A stretch of 64,000 nucleotides of DNA. It comes from Rhizobium sp. SEMIA4064. GTDB taxonomy: Bacteria; Pseudomonadota; Alphaproteobacteria; Rhizobiales; Rhizobiaceae. Made by a program: the position numbers and the translations under genes. Of the stretch, positions 55,387 through 64,000 are shown one piece after another. Below the pieces are notes generated by a model. It was not told where the DNA came from and did not search any database. It worked only from the letters and a program-made list of their open reading frames with translations. The stretch spans positions 62,001 to 126,000 of the forward strand of contig NZ_PYJN01000013.1 of the NCBI RefSeq assembly GCF_003025035.1. The letters run 5' to 3'. Each line of letters starts with the position of its first letter. Within the stretch, counting starts at the first letter, position 1.

Positions 55387-56745
55387 TTATTTCGCGTTCA
55401 GGAAATCACCGACTTCAAGAATGCTGAACTCGTTGTCGTCTGCCTTGTCGACAGCGCGGCCGGCCGAGAAGGGCAGGTTATTGTCGTTGCCGATGATGAT
55501 ATGGGTGGCATCGACTCGGTCGACGTTTTCGATGGTAACGAAGGGCATGTCGTAAAAGCCTTCACCGCCGCCCTGGCGACGCTTGTGGTCCGGATCTTCG
55601 ATGTGCAGTAGATCGATATAGCCGATCTTGCGGACAGCCTTGCCGGCATTGGCGTCGTTGAATTCGATCTTGTAGACGCGCTTCAGCTCGGCCGGAGCCT
55701 CGAAGCAATCCGGCTTCGGCTGCTTCGGATCGGCGCAGGCCTTGTCCTTCGTGCCGGCGCCGTTGTCGCGCTCGATCACCAGGGCCGTGGTTTCGTCGAG
55801 CATGTTGAAATCGCCGATCGAGGTGCCCTTGTCGGCAAACGGATAAAGCCAGCTATGGCCGGTCCAGCTCTTCGAGGCGACGTCGAATTCGATAACGCGG
55901 ATTGCCGTATGACCGTCGACGCTCTCCATCTGACCGTCATCCTGATAGATCGCGCCTTCCAGCAGGCCGTAAAGCTTGGTGCCATCCTTGGACATGGCAA
56001 GACCTTCGAAGCCACCGGAGCGCCTCAAGTTGAAGGCCGGCATTTTCTGCGTCGGATTGCCGGGCAGTTGCAGCAGGGCATTGTCGGGAGACATGACCGG
56101 CTTGCCATTGAGTGTGGTCGGGAAAACGTCGGTCAGGTGGCCATTCGTGTCGAATTTCAGGAGGTAGGGACCGAATTCATCACCGATCCAGAAGCCCTCG
56201 GCGACCGGTTGGATCGACTCGATGTCGAAGTCGGCGCCGGTAAGATAGCGGGTATCCGTGCCTTCGAGGACGATCGGGAAGGGGGCCTTCTTGTTCGGGT
56301 CGGACAGGAACAGGTTCTTGACGACGTCGACTTTGCCATTGTTCCAGTCGAATTTGAGCTGGTGCAGGAAGAGCATGGCGTCGCTCGAATTCTGCTTGGA
56401 GCCGAAGCCGTTGTCGGTCAGCGTCCAGAAGCTACCGTCCGGCATCGCCTTGATCCCGGAAAAGCCCTGGATCGCCTGGCCGTTGAAAGGCAGCTTCAGA
56501 TCGGTCACGCGGGCGCCGTCCTTGCCCGGAACCGTGCCGAGCGCCTCGGTGCGCTTGCGATCCGGCGTCGTGAACTTGCCGGAGGTCTTCAGGAAATCCG
56601 GTGCATCGGCCGGCGCAGCGATAATGGTGTTGGCCGGCAGAATGGCCTGCGAGGTCAGCTTGGCGGGAAACTGTGTTTCATCGGCATGGGCCGCGGCGGC
56701 AATCAGAACAAAAAGTGCCGTGGAAGCGAAAAGAATTCGGGTCAT
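55387..56745 (-). CDS. Exported esterase-like activity of phytase family protein
   Basis: A 452-residue exported protein with a signal peptide (MTRILFASTALFVLIAAAAHA). It is a single phytase-like beta-propeller domain (PF13449 type), with FSGIKAMPDGSFWTLTDNGF, WIGDEFGPYLLKFD and LTGADFDIESIQPVAEG. Relatives are annotated as esterases or alkaline-phosphatase-related, but few are characterised, so the substrate is uncertain. The start is at the signal peptide; the in-frame ORF extends 162 codons further upstream without homology. The location next to ppk1/ppx and a candidate Pho box suggest phosphate scavenging. Confidence 0.88.
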   Translation of the reverse strand: MTRILFASTALFVLIAAAAHADETQFPAKLTSQAILPANTIIAAPADAPDFLKTSGKFTTPDRKRTEALGTVPGKDGARVTDLKLPFNGQAIQGFSGIKAMPDGSFWTLTDNGFGSKQNSSDAMLFLHQLKFDWNNGKVDVVKNLFLSDPNKKAPFPIVLEGTDTRYLTGADFDIESIQPVAEGFWIGDEFGPYLLKFDTNGHLTDVFPTTLNGKPVMSPDNALLQLPGNPTQKMPAFNLRRSGGFEGLAMSKDGTKLYGLLEGAIYQDDGQMESVDGHTAIRVIEFDVASKSWTGHSWLYPFADKGTSIGDFNMLDETTALVIERDNGAGTKDKACADPKQPKPDCFEAPAELKRVYKIEFNDANAGKAVRKIGYIDLLHIEDPDHKRRQGGGEGFYDMPFVTIENVDRVDATHIIIGNDNNLPFSAGRAVDKADDNEFSILEVGDFLNAK

Positions 56746-56808
56746 CGTGTCACGTTGTTGGCGGGGATTGGCAAACAACCCTCGCTTAACAGGCGAGCTA
56801 TGGCGGTG

Positions 56809-56839
56809 AATTAACGTCCACGTGAAGCTTTGGTGACTG
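56809..56839 (-). promoter_or_regulatory. Weak candidate PhoB box upstream of the phytase-like gene
   Basis: On the minus strand CAGTCAC-CAAA-GCTTCAC-GTGG is followed three bases later by TTAATT. The first half-site is good (6/7, allowing C or T last) and the second poor (4/7), but the spacing is the same as at ppk1 and phnM. It lies about 65-95 nt upstream of the start codon. Confidence 0.3.
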
Positions 56840-56900
56840 TGGACAACCGATAGAATGTAGGTTTTGGGCAATAGGCAACGGACGATGATGACTCCGTGCC

Positions 56901-57953
56901 TTACTGCCCGTTGGCTATCGCCTTCCGCGTCTGCTGTCTCGCCATATGCAGGGCAATCACCCCAAGCGTCTGGTCGCGGCCGCGAACGGCATGGTCGCCG
57001 AGGTCTTCCTTTGCGATGTCGTCGGGAAGCTCGATCCGTCTTGCAAGGTCGGCCGAGATCAGCACCTGGCGATCCAGCGTCTTGCATAGAGATTCCAGCC
57101 TCGCGGTGGTGTTCACCGTGTCGCCGAAATAGGCGATCTTGTGGTGGTCGATGCCGATTTCGGCAGTGACGATGCCGCCGCCATGCAAGGCTGCCCTCAG
57201 ACGCGGCACCCTGCCATAGGATTTCAACCATGTTTCCGCATTCGCCTCGATATCGGCGAGGATTTCGAAAACGCAGCGAATGCAGCGCGCATTCTTCACG
57301 CCGCGTTGGAGCGGCCAGGTGATGATGGCGGCGTCGCCGATATAGTCATCGATCGCGCCCTTGTGTCGCCGCACCGGCTCAGCGAGCGCACTGAATACCG
57401 AGCCCAGGAATTGCTGCGTCCTGAGGTCGCCATGCTCTTCAGCAAAAGCCGTCGAACCGACGAGGTCAATGAAGAGAAATACACGCTCTTCCTGCACCGG
57501 ATTACGATAGCGGCCGGTCAACAGGCTGAGGAAGACGTCGCGGCCAAGCAGTTCCCGCACGCGCCCGACGAAAATAATGATCGCGGTCACCATGACGGCA
57601 TAGATGTAGACATTTATCTTCAGCAGCATGACGTCAGCCCAGCTATCCGTAATCAGGTGCAGGGATTTCATCAGGCCGCCGGCCATCGCAAAGCCGATGG
57701 CGATCAAGGCGAAATCGACGACCAAGGCCGAGACGATAAAGGCCGGCGTGGGCAGGCGATGCATCCAATGGTTCAAGCGTGGCAGGATCATGCGGCGTTC
57801 GAAGGCAAGCGCCGGCATGCCGCAGAACAATGCATAGATTGCACCGATATACAGCGGCGCCTCGTGGAAAAACAGCCTGCCATAGAGGATGCCGCTGACG
57901 GCGACAACGGCCGCGGTCAAAATCCAGTTAAGCGCCGAAGGGAATCTTCCCAT
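56901..57953 (-). CDS. Membrane-anchored class III cyclase with atypical substrate residues
   Basis: A 350-residue protein with four N-terminal membrane helices (about 8-30, 38-55, 65-85, 100-125) and a cytoplasmic cyclase domain from residue 160. Both metal aspartates are kept (VFLFIDLVGSTAF; DDYIGDAAII), as are the catalytic Asn and Arg (GDTVNTTARLE). The position of the substrate lysine is Asp (AIDDYIGD) and the purine-specifying position appears to be Ala (HKIAYFGD). It may be a cAMP-producing variant or use another nucleotide. The start was placed at 57953 (MGRFPSALNW). Confidence 0.85.
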   Translation of the reverse strand: MGRFPSALNWILTAAVVAVSGILYGRLFFHEAPLYIGAIYALFCGMPALAFERRMILPRLNHWMHRLPTPAFIVSALVVDFALIAIGFAMAGGLMKSLHLITDSWADVMLLKINVYIYAVMVTAIIIFVGRVRELLGRDVFLSLLTGRYRNPVQEERVFLFIDLVGSTAFAEEHGDLRTQQFLGSVFSALAEPVRRHKGAIDDYIGDAAIITWPLQRGVKNARCIRCVFEILADIEANAETWLKSYGRVPRLRAALHGGGIVTAEIGIDHHKIAYFGDTVNTTARLESLCKTLDRQVLISADLARRIELPDDIAKEDLGDHAVRGRDQTLGVIALHMARQQTRKAIANGQ

Positions 57954-58161
57954 GCTGCCGATCCGCCAAGAGCCGGCGCATGCCCCCAAACCAGGATTGG
58001 TTTGAGAAAAGACCCGTGCGCCATCGAATATGTGATTGCGCTAAGGGCCCATTCTGTCGGATGTGCGGCACAATCGCGTTCGCAACCAGCATCGCTATTT
58101 TTGGATGGCACGCAACCGCCAAATCGTCGGCATCGTCGCGTGTCCGCCAAGGTCGTTGGGG

Positions 58162-59307
58162 CTACAGGCTGACCGTCTCGACCCGCTTGCCGACGAAGCG
58201 CAAGGCCACCTGGCCCTGGATAAGCTGCAGCGCCGTATCGCCGAAAAGATCACGTCGCCAGCCGGTCAGGGCGGCCACTTCCGCTTTCTCACCTTCGGCG
58301 GCGATCTTGTCCAGATCTTCGCTGTTGGCGATGACCTTCGGGGCGACGCCGTGTTTCTCGGCGATCAACTTCAGCAGAACCTTCAGCAATTCGGCCGCTG
58401 CGGCCGTGCCTTCCGGCGCCTGCTGATGACGCGGCACATGCGGCATCTCGGCCTTGGGCAATGCCAGGGCCTGAGTGATTGCCTCCAATACGGCAGCGCC
58501 GGAGGCGGATCGCTCCCAACCCTTCGGGATCGTGCGCAGGCGTCCCAGCGCTTCCATGTCCTTTGGCTGCTGCTGGGCGATTTCGTAGATGCCATCGTCT
58601 TTCAGCACGCGGGCGCGCGGCACGTTGCGGGCGCGCGCCTCGCGTTCGCGCCAGGCGGCGACGTATTTCAACACGGCCAGTTCCTGCGGCTTGCGCAGCC
58701 GCATCTTCAGCCGCTGCCAGGCATCATCCGGATGCAGGTCGTAGGTTTCGCGCGCTTCGAGGATCGCCATTTCCTCAAGCAGCCAGGAAGCGCGGCCTTC
58801 GCGCTCGAGCTGCTCCTTCAGCGAAAGATAGACATCGCGCAGATGGGTGACGTCGGCAAGCGCATAATCGAGCTGTTTCTCCGACAGCGGCCGGCGGCTC
58901 CAGTCGGTAAAGCGCGAGGACTTGTCGATATGGACGTTCTTGATGCGGCTGACGAGCTGATCGTAGGAGACCGAGTCGCCGAAGCCGCAGACCATGGCGG
59001 CGACCTGCGTGTCGAAGATCGGATGCGGGATGAGGTTGCCGCGATTGAAGATGATTTCGATGTCCTGGCGTGCGGCGTGGAACACCTTCATGACGGCGGG
59101 ATTGGCCATCAGCTCAAAAAAAGGCTTCAGGTCCAGGCCCTTGGCCAGCGGATCGACCAGCACTTCGGTCGTGGGGCTCGCCATCTGGATCAGGCAAAGC
59201 TCCGGCCAGAAGGTCGTCTCTCGCAGGAATTCGGTGTCGATGGTAATGAATTCTGACTTGGCCAGCTCTTGGCAGGCCGCCTCCAATTGGGCGGTAGTTT
59301 CGATCAT
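58162..59307 (-). CDS. rnd: Ribonuclease D
   Basis: A 381-residue 3'-5' exonuclease that trims tRNA precursors. The DEDDy motifs are visible: ITIDTEFLRE near residue 20, HAARQDIEIIFN and YALADVTHL. HRDC-type domains occupy the C-terminal half. The ATG at 59307 (MIETTAQLEA) is the homology-supported start, and the upstream 21 residues are unsupported. It is a single-gene unit. Confidence 0.95.
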   Translation of the reverse strand: MIETTAQLEAACQELAKSEFITIDTEFLRETTFWPELCLIQMASPTTEVLVDPLAKGLDLKPFFELMANPAVMKVFHAARQDIEIIFNRGNLIPHPIFDTQVAAMVCGFGDSVSYDQLVSRIKNVHIDKSSRFTDWSRRPLSEKQLDYALADVTHLRDVYLSLKEQLEREGRASWLLEEMAILEARETYDLHPDDAWQRLKMRLRKPQELAVLKYVAAWREREARARNVPRARVLKDDGIYEIAQQQPKDMEALGRLRTIPKGWERSASGAAVLEAITQALALPKAEMPHVPRHQQAPEGTAAAAELLKVLLKLIAEKHGVAPKVIANSEDLDKIAAEGEKAEVAALTGWRRDLFGDTALQLIQGQVALRFVGKRVETVSL

Positions 59308-59472
59308 CTCAACACATTCATGGTAAAATAGTTCGTTAACCTTCCTTCTCCTTTCAACCGGATATGTCAATACGTCGAAAGGGGAAGCTCCGGGCTGACA
59401 CCGCTTTTAAGTATAATCGCTGAAAGCATATAGCTTGCATTGCGCGAGCATAGGGCACGTTTGCGACCATGG

Positions 59473-60867
59473 TTAAGCTACACGCACATAACTGGTCATG
59501 CCCGTCTTCTGATGTTCGATGATGTGGCAATGCAACACCCAGTCGCCGGGATTGTCGGCGACGAAGCCGAGCTGCACCTTTTCATTGGGCTGGATCAGGT
59601 AGGTGTCGGAGACGAACGGCTGCACCTGGCGCGTCGAAGAGGAGAGCACGGTGAAGCTCATGCCGTGCAGATGAATCGGATGCGTATGCGGCGTCACGTT
59701 TTCCATGTCGATGACATAGCTCTTGCCGAGCTTCAATTCGGCGAGCGGCGCAGTCGGATCGGACGAGTCGCCCGGCCATGGCACCTTGTTGATGGCCCAG
59801 AAGCTGTAGCCTAGCGAGCCGCAAATGCTGTTGTCGGCGGTGTTCTCCGCGGTAGCGCTGAGGATCAGCGGAATATGCGCCGCCGAGCCGATATCGGCCT
59901 TGGCGACTGGATTGTCTTCGAGAGGCGCCAGATCGCGAACATCGCGCTTCAGCGAGCTGCCGACCGAACGTAGCGTCGCGAGCACTTTCGGATCGGTGCC
60001 CCTGATATCCTCCAGCTTGACGATCGCGCCTTCGTCATCGGGCATGCGCACGGCCAATTCCAGACGCTGACCAGGCCCGAGCTGCAGCAAGTCGAGCGGG
60101 AAGCGCTGCGGCACCGGATTGCCGTCGATGGCGATCACCGTCGCCTCGGCTCCATCCACGCGGAAAGAATAGATGCGCGTGACGTCGGTGATGGCGAGGC
60201 GCAGGCGCACCAATCCGCCGGAGGGCGCGTCATATTGCGGCTGCTGCTGCCAGTTGGCCGTCCGCACCGTCCCATAGGTGCCCGACTTGGCGGTATCGCG
60301 CGGGCGGAATGGAGCAATGAACTGGCCGTCGCCACCCAGCCGCCAGTCGCGCAGATTGAGAACCAATTCCGAATCGAATGCCGGGTCCTTCGGATTTTCC
60401 ACGACGATGATGCCCGTCATGCCGTGTCCCATCTGGATCAGTGTATTGCAATGCGGATGATACCAGAATGTACCGGCGTCCGGAGGCGTGAAGGCGTAAT
60501 CGAAGTGATCGCCGGTATAGACGTAAGGCTGCGTCAGGAAGGGCACGCCATCCATCTTGTTCGGCAGGCGGATGCCGTGCCAGTGGATCGTCGTCGGATC
60601 GTCGATGCCGTTAATCAGGCGAGCGGCGAAGGGCTCGCCCTTCTTCATGCGCACGACCGGCGGCATGCCGGCGTCACCATAGGTCAGAACATCCTTGGTC
60701 GCTCCGGCATCCATCAAATTGGCTTGGATCTTCGCGGCCTTGAACACCTGCGGTTCCGGCGCCGCTACCGCTGTGCCGCCAAACCTGCTGGCGATGCCAA
60801 GCCCCACACCATAGGCACCGGCAACGGCGGAGGCTTTCAAAAGATTGCGGCGGGTAAGGATGGGCAT
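59473..60867 (-). CDS. Tat-exported multicopper oxidase
   Basis: A 464-residue enzyme with a twin-arginine signal (MPILTRRNLLKASAVAGAYG). All four copper-ligand motifs are present: TIHWHGIRLP, FWYHPHCNTLIQMGHG, HTHPIHLHGMSF and LHCHIIEHQKTGM, whose Cys and Met bind type 1 copper. It resembles the CueO/SufI group of three-domain laccases. Substrates could be Cu(I), Fe(II) or phenols. No copper regulator or transporter gene is adjacent. Confidence 0.93.
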   Translation of the reverse strand: MPILTRRNLLKASAVAGAYGVGLGIASRFGGTAVAAPEPQVFKAAKIQANLMDAGATKDVLTYGDAGMPPVVRMKKGEPFAARLINGIDDPTTIHWHGIRLPNKMDGVPFLTQPYVYTGDHFDYAFTPPDAGTFWYHPHCNTLIQMGHGMTGIIVVENPKDPAFDSELVLNLRDWRLGGDGQFIAPFRPRDTAKSGTYGTVRTANWQQQPQYDAPSGGLVRLRLAITDVTRIYSFRVDGAEATVIAIDGNPVPQRFPLDLLQLGPGQRLELAVRMPDDEGAIVKLEDIRGTDPKVLATLRSVGSSLKRDVRDLAPLEDNPVAKADIGSAAHIPLILSATAENTADNSICGSLGYSFWAINKVPWPGDSSDPTAPLAELKLGKSYVIDMENVTPHTHPIHLHGMSFTVLSSSTRQVQPFVSDTYLIQPNEKVQLGFVADNPGDWVLHCHIIEHQKTGMTSYVRVA

Positions 60868-61133
60868 GTGAGGCTCCGAGGGCGCGGGGGTAGGTAAGTC
60901 TGTTTAAAGTTGACTGTGGTGTTCAGCAATAGCGCTGGGGTGGCTGAATTGCCGCATCCCTACCTCCGGCTGTCGATGTTGCGAGTTCACGAAAGCAGCT
61001 TTAAACCGACTCGCAGGCGTTCGAGCCTTGACAAATCAGGCGCACCATGCGCTTTTCCGCCCGATTTTCTCGTCGGCAGGCGAGGGGCTTTCGTCCGCAT
61101 TCGCCGCCGTCCGCCAAGTCCAGGATATATACT

Positions 61134-62924
61134 ATGCATCGCTATCGCAGCCACACATGCGCCGCCCTGCGCAAGTCCGACGTCGGTTCGACCGTCCGCA
61201 TCTCCGGCTGGGTTCATCGCGTCCGAGATCATGGTGGCGTGCTCTTCATCGACCTGCGCGATCACTATGGCATCACCCAGGTCGTCGCCGATCCGGATTC
61301 TCCGGCCTTCAAGCTGGCCGAGACCGTGCGCGGCGAGTGGGTCATCCGCATCGATGGCCTCGTGAAGGCCCGTACCGAAGACACGATCAACAAGAACATG
61401 CCGACGGGCGAGATCGAGCTTTACGCGCAGGAGATCGAAGTGCTCTCCGCCGCCAAGGAATTGCCGCTGCCGGTGTTCGGCGAGCCGGACTATCCGGAAG
61501 ACGTGCGCCTGAAGTACCGCTTCCTCGATCTGCGTCGCGAAACGCTGCACCGGAACATCGTCAAGCGCACGCAGGTTATCTCCTCCATGCGCCGCCATAT
61601 GGGCGAAGTCGGCTTCACCGAATACACCACGCCAATCTTGACGGCATCGTCGCCGGAGGGCGCGCGCGACTTCCTGGTGCCGAGCCGTATCCATCCCGGC
61701 ACGTTCTATGCCCTACCGCAGGCGCCGCAGCAGTATAAGCAGCTCCTGATGGTCGCTGGCTTCGACCGTTACTTCCAGATCGCGCCGTGCTTCCGTGACG
61801 AAGACCCGCGCGCCGACCGTCTGCCGGGCGAATTCTATCAGCTCGACCTTGAAATGAGCTTCGTCACCCAGGAGGACGTCTGGAACACGATGGGCCCACT
61901 GATGACCCAGGTGTTCGAAGAGTTTGCCGAAGGCAAGCCGGTCACCAAGGAATGGCCGCGCATTCCTTATGACGAAGCCATCCGCAAGTATGGCTCCGAC
62001 AAGCCGGACCTGCGCAACCCGATCGTCATGGAAGCCGTCACCGAGCATTTCGCCGGCTCCGGCTTCAAGGTCTTCGCCAACATGATCGCCTCGAACCCGA
62101 AGGTGCAGGTCTGGGCGATCCCGGCCAAGACCGGTGGCTCGAGAGCGTTCTGCGACCGCATGAACGCCTGGGCGCAGAGCCAGGGCCAGCCTGGCCTCGG
62201 CTATATCTTCTGGCGCAAGGAAGGCGAGAAGCTCGAAGGTGCCGGCCCACTTGCCAAGAACATTGGCGAGGAGCGCACCGACGCGATCCGCACCCAGCTC
62301 GGTCTCGGCGATGGCGATGCCTGCTTCTTTGTCGCCGGCGATCCGGACAAGTTCTACAAGTTTGCCGGCGAAGCCCGCACCAGGGCCGGCGAGGAACTGA
62401 ACCTGGTCGACCGCGATCGTTTCGAGCTTTGCTGGATCGTCGACTTCCCGTTCTTCGAATGGAGCGAAGAAGAAAAGAAGGTCGATTTCGCACACAACCC
62501 GTTCTCGATGCCGCAGGGCGGTCTTGAGGCGCTCCAGAACCAAGATCCGCTGACGATCAAGGCCTTCCAATACGACGCCGTCTGCAACGGCTTCGAAATC
62601 GCCTCAGGTTCGATCCGTAACCAGTCGCCGGAAACCATGGTCGCCGCCTTTGAAAAGGTCGGGCTCAGCCAGGCTGATGTGGAAGAACGCTTCGGCGGCC
62701 TCTACCGCGCCTTCCAGTACGGCGCGCCTCCGCATGGTGGCGCTGCCTTCGGTATCGACCGCATCATCATGCTGCTGGTCGGCGCCAAGAACCTGCGCGA
62801 AATCTCGCTGTTCCCGATGAACCAGCAGGCGCAGGACCTCTTGATGGGCGCTCCCTCAGCGGCAACGCCGACGCAATTGCGCGAACTGGCGATCCGCCCG
62901 GTGCCGCCGGTGAAGAAGGACTGA
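61134..62924 (+). CDS. aspS: Aspartyl-tRNA synthetase
   Basis: A 596-residue class IIb synthetase. The N-terminal OB-fold anticodon-binding domain reads [20 protein letters not shown]. Motif 2 is [10 protein letters not shown] followed by [12 protein letters not shown], a bacterial GAD insertion domain lies at about 300-410, and motif 3 is [14 protein letters not shown]. It is of the bacterial type, which can be discriminating or not. The ATG at 61134 ([10 protein letters not shown]) fits the family start. Confidence 0.97.
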   Translation: MHRYRSHTCAALRKSDVGSTVRISGWVHRVRDHGGVLFIDLRDHYGITQVVADPDSPAFKLAETVRGEWVIRIDGLVKARTEDTINKNMPTGEIELYAQEIEVLSAAKELPLPVFGEPDYPEDVRLKYRFLDLRRETLHRNIVKRTQVISSMRRHMGEVGFTEYTTPILTASSPEGARDFLVPSRIHPGTFYALPQAPQQYKQLLMVAGFDRYFQIAPCFRDEDPRADRLPGEFYQLDLEMSFVTQEDVWNTMGPLMTQVFEEFAEGKPVTKEWPRIPYDEAIRKYGSDKPDLRNPIVMEAVTEHFAGSGFKVFANMIASNPKVQVWAIPAKTGGSRAFCDRMNAWAQSQGQPGLGYIFWRKEGEKLEGAGPLAKNIGEERTDAIRTQLGLGDGDACFFVAGDPDKFYKFAGEARTRAGEELNLVDRDRFELCWIVDFPFFEWSEEEKKVDFAHNPFSMPQGGLEALQNQDPLTIKAFQYDAVCNGFEIASGSIRNQSPETMVAAFEKVGLSQADVEERFGGLYRAFQYGAPPHGGAAFGIDRIIMLLVGAKNLREISLFPMNQQAQDLLMGAPSAATPTQLRELAIRPVPPVKKD

Positions 62925-62953
62925 GGTCTCTACAGGCTTCGATGGACATACAA

Positions 62954-62983
62954 AACCCGGCGATTTCGGTCGCTGGGTTTTTT
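62954..62983 (+). terminator. aspS terminator
   Basis: AACCCGGCGA-TTTCGG-TCGCTGGGTT forms a 10-bp stem (one mispair or G-T) followed by a T-run of six, starting 30 nt after the aspS stop. It is nearly the mirror image of the terminator 75 nt further on. Confidence 0.88.
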
Positions 62984-63027
62984 GTTGATCATCAAGTTCA
63001 GCCAATGGCGGCCGCATGGGGCACATG

Positions 63028-63056
63028 AAAAACCCGGCGACCGAAATCGCCGGGTT
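63028..63056 (-). terminator. Terminator of the unknown leftward gene
   Basis: Read on the minus strand, AACCCGGCGA-TTTCGG-TCGCCGGGTT forms a perfect 10-bp stem followed by TTTTTC. It is 27 nt past the stop codon of the gene ending at 63083. Sequence and loop are almost those of the aspS terminator in opposite orientation. Confidence 0.85.
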
Positions 63057-63082
63057 GCTGATGATCAGGATCGAAGCTTCGA

Positions 63083-64000
63083 TCAATCGTTGGACGAAAC
63101 CTTGAGGCCGATGACCTGCGGGATCGACTGCGGAGCGCCCATGGCGGCGCCGATGATCATCGGCAGCGGCACCGGCTTGTCCGGCGAAGCCTTGACCGTC
63201 AGGCTCTTCGGGTTGTCGAGATAGGCGCTGACGGCGGCGGAAACGGCGTTCTGCAGCTCCGGAATGTTGAGCTGCGCCATCATGATCGGCGTCATTGCCT
63301 TCAGCGTGTCGGCCAACTGCTTGCCGGAAACGCCCTGTTGCTTGCCGGCAAAGTCGAGCACGCGGGACGTGATCGAGCTATCGTCGAAGCGGATTTGCGC
63401 GCTGTTGAAGGTTAGCTGCTGCATAAGACCGAGCATGGCAAGACCGGCGGATTGCTGAGCATCCTGCTGGTTTGGATTGGAGCGAACGGTCTTGAGCGCG
63501 TCCTGAAGCGACTTGGCGAAGGCAGGCGTATAGCCGGAAAGGCTGAGCGCGATGTTCAGCTTGCCCACATCCTTGAAGTCGAAGGAATATTCGGTGATGT
63601 CGATCGTACCCGGCGCGATCTCCCAGCTACCCTTCATAGCGATCTTGCCGTTGAGCTGCTGCAGGTTGAGCTGGCTGATCGCTTCTTTGGCCTGCGGATC
63701 GTTGACCTTGCTGAGGTCGGCCTTGACGCCGTTCACCTGGGCATCGAAGTCGACACCGGACTTGTCGGCGCGCTTGTTCATCGTGGCGTCGGCGTTGGCG
63801 ATCGAGAAGACCTGGGTACCGTCCTGGGTGAAGGAGAGGGAGCCGGCATGCGCGCTCTTGTAGAACAGCAGCGAATCGATATCGCCCTTGTTGACGTCGG
63901 CCGGGATTTCGATCCCATTTATCTTGAGGTCGGAAGCTGCAATGGTGACGCCGTCCTTGGTCGTGGCAACGTCCGGAAAGGCGATCTGATCGACCGTGTA
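63083..64000 (-). CDS. Conserved protein of unknown function (5' end outside the window)
   Basis: The open frame runs without a stop from the window edge to 63083, giving the last 305 residues. It starts YTVDQIAFPDVATTKDG and ends SIPQVIGLKVSSND. The composition (many beta-prone, alternating polar/hydrophobic segments such as SLSFTQDGTQVFSIANADAT, plus helices near 140-230) suggests an exported or membrane-anchored envelope protein, as in some long periplasmic DUF families, but no motif decides this. An in-frame ATG at 63781 is internal to the frame. Confidence 0.75.
   Translation of the reverse strand, partial: YTVDQIAFPDVATTKDGVTIAASDLKINGIEIPADVNKGDIDSLLFYKSAHAGSLSFTQDGTQVFSIANADATMNKRADKSGVDFDAQVNGVKADLSKVNDPQAKEAISQLNLQQLNGKIAMKGSWEIAPGTIDITEYSFDFKDVGKLNIALSLSGYTPAFAKSLQDALKTVRSNPNQQDAQQSAGLAMLGLMQQLTFNSAQIRFDDSSITSRVLDFAGKQQGVSGKQLADTLKAMTPIMMAQLNIPELQNAVSAAVSAYLDNPKSLTVKASPDKPVPLPMIIGAAMGAPQSIPQVIGLKVSSND

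Noticed and set aside
56746..57231. 162-codon upstream extension of the phytase-like frame
   Set aside because: The signal peptide starts at 56745, and the extension is the reverse frame of the cyclase gene and the intergenic region.
1..64000. Search for tRNA/rRNA genes, CRISPR arrays, transposases, phage genes and toxin-antitoxin pairs
   Set aside because: None was found in the gaps or among the coding frames. The window looks like stable core chromosome.

Overview
The window is a piece of an alphaproteobacterial core chromosome, most likely Rhizobium or a close member of the Rhizobiaceae. Supporting signs are the moderately high GC content, the gene order rpsF-rpsR-DUF2232-rplI, fabD-fabG-acpP-fabF-mltG-yicC-gmk, lptF-lptG-lptD-surA-like-pdxA-rsmA and hdaA-ppk1-ppx, a RopB-type outer membrane protein, and rhizobial intergenic palindromic repeats, including a well preserved RIME1-type element at 42011-42119. 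There are about 60 protein genes, densely packed. I saw no tRNA, rRNA, insertion sequence, prophage or CRISPR array.

Layout. 1-2.0 kb: ribosomal protein operon (S6, S18, a membrane protein, L9), read leftward. 2.3-6.6 kb: small accessory genes (a class III cyclase, an SRPBCC protein, an MmyB-type regulator with an NTF2-like protein, a Tas-like aldo/keto reductase). 6.8-13.5 kb: fatty-acid synthesis, then mltG, yicC and gmk. 13.5-22.1 kb (leftward): rsmA, pdxA, a SurA-like chaperone, the LPS transport genes lptD, lptG and lptF, and a PAP2 phosphatase. 22.3-31.9 kb: pepA, holC, a sugar dehydrogenase-like oxidoreductase, a prolyl oligopeptidase, a lipoprotein deacetylase, an ABC-F protein, an unknown protein and a DinB protein. 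32-39 kb: ndk, a lipoprotein plus CGNR protein pair, an orphan LivH-type permease, then moaE, moaD, pgsA, uvrC and an SDR. 39.4-46.4 kb: RopB-like protein, SDR with divergent LysR, GST, rlmJ, a molybdopterin oxidoreductase and a NUDIX hydrolase. 46.5-57 kb: a solitary phnM, purMN, an AI-2E family transporter, hdaA, ppk1, ppx, a phytase-like protein and a second cyclase. 57-64 kb: rnd, a Tat-exported multicopper oxidase, aspS and the 3' part of an unknown protein.

How the genes work together. Envelope building is the main theme: acyl chains (fab genes), glycan processing (mltG), LPS export (lptDFG), OMP folding (SurA-like), phospholipid head groups (pgsA) and an abundant beta-barrel protein. 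The second theme is phosphate. phnM, ppk1/ppx and the phytase-like gene lie within about 10 kb. By eye, ppk1 and phnM have PhoB-box-like tandem repeats at matching distances from a possible -10 element, and the phytase-like gene has a weaker one. I did not find a novel multi-gene system. The best leads are this possible Pho subregulon, a repeat element that supplies the stop codons of two convergent genes, a perfect 14-bp palindrome in front of purM, and a cyclase with unusual substrate-pocket residues.
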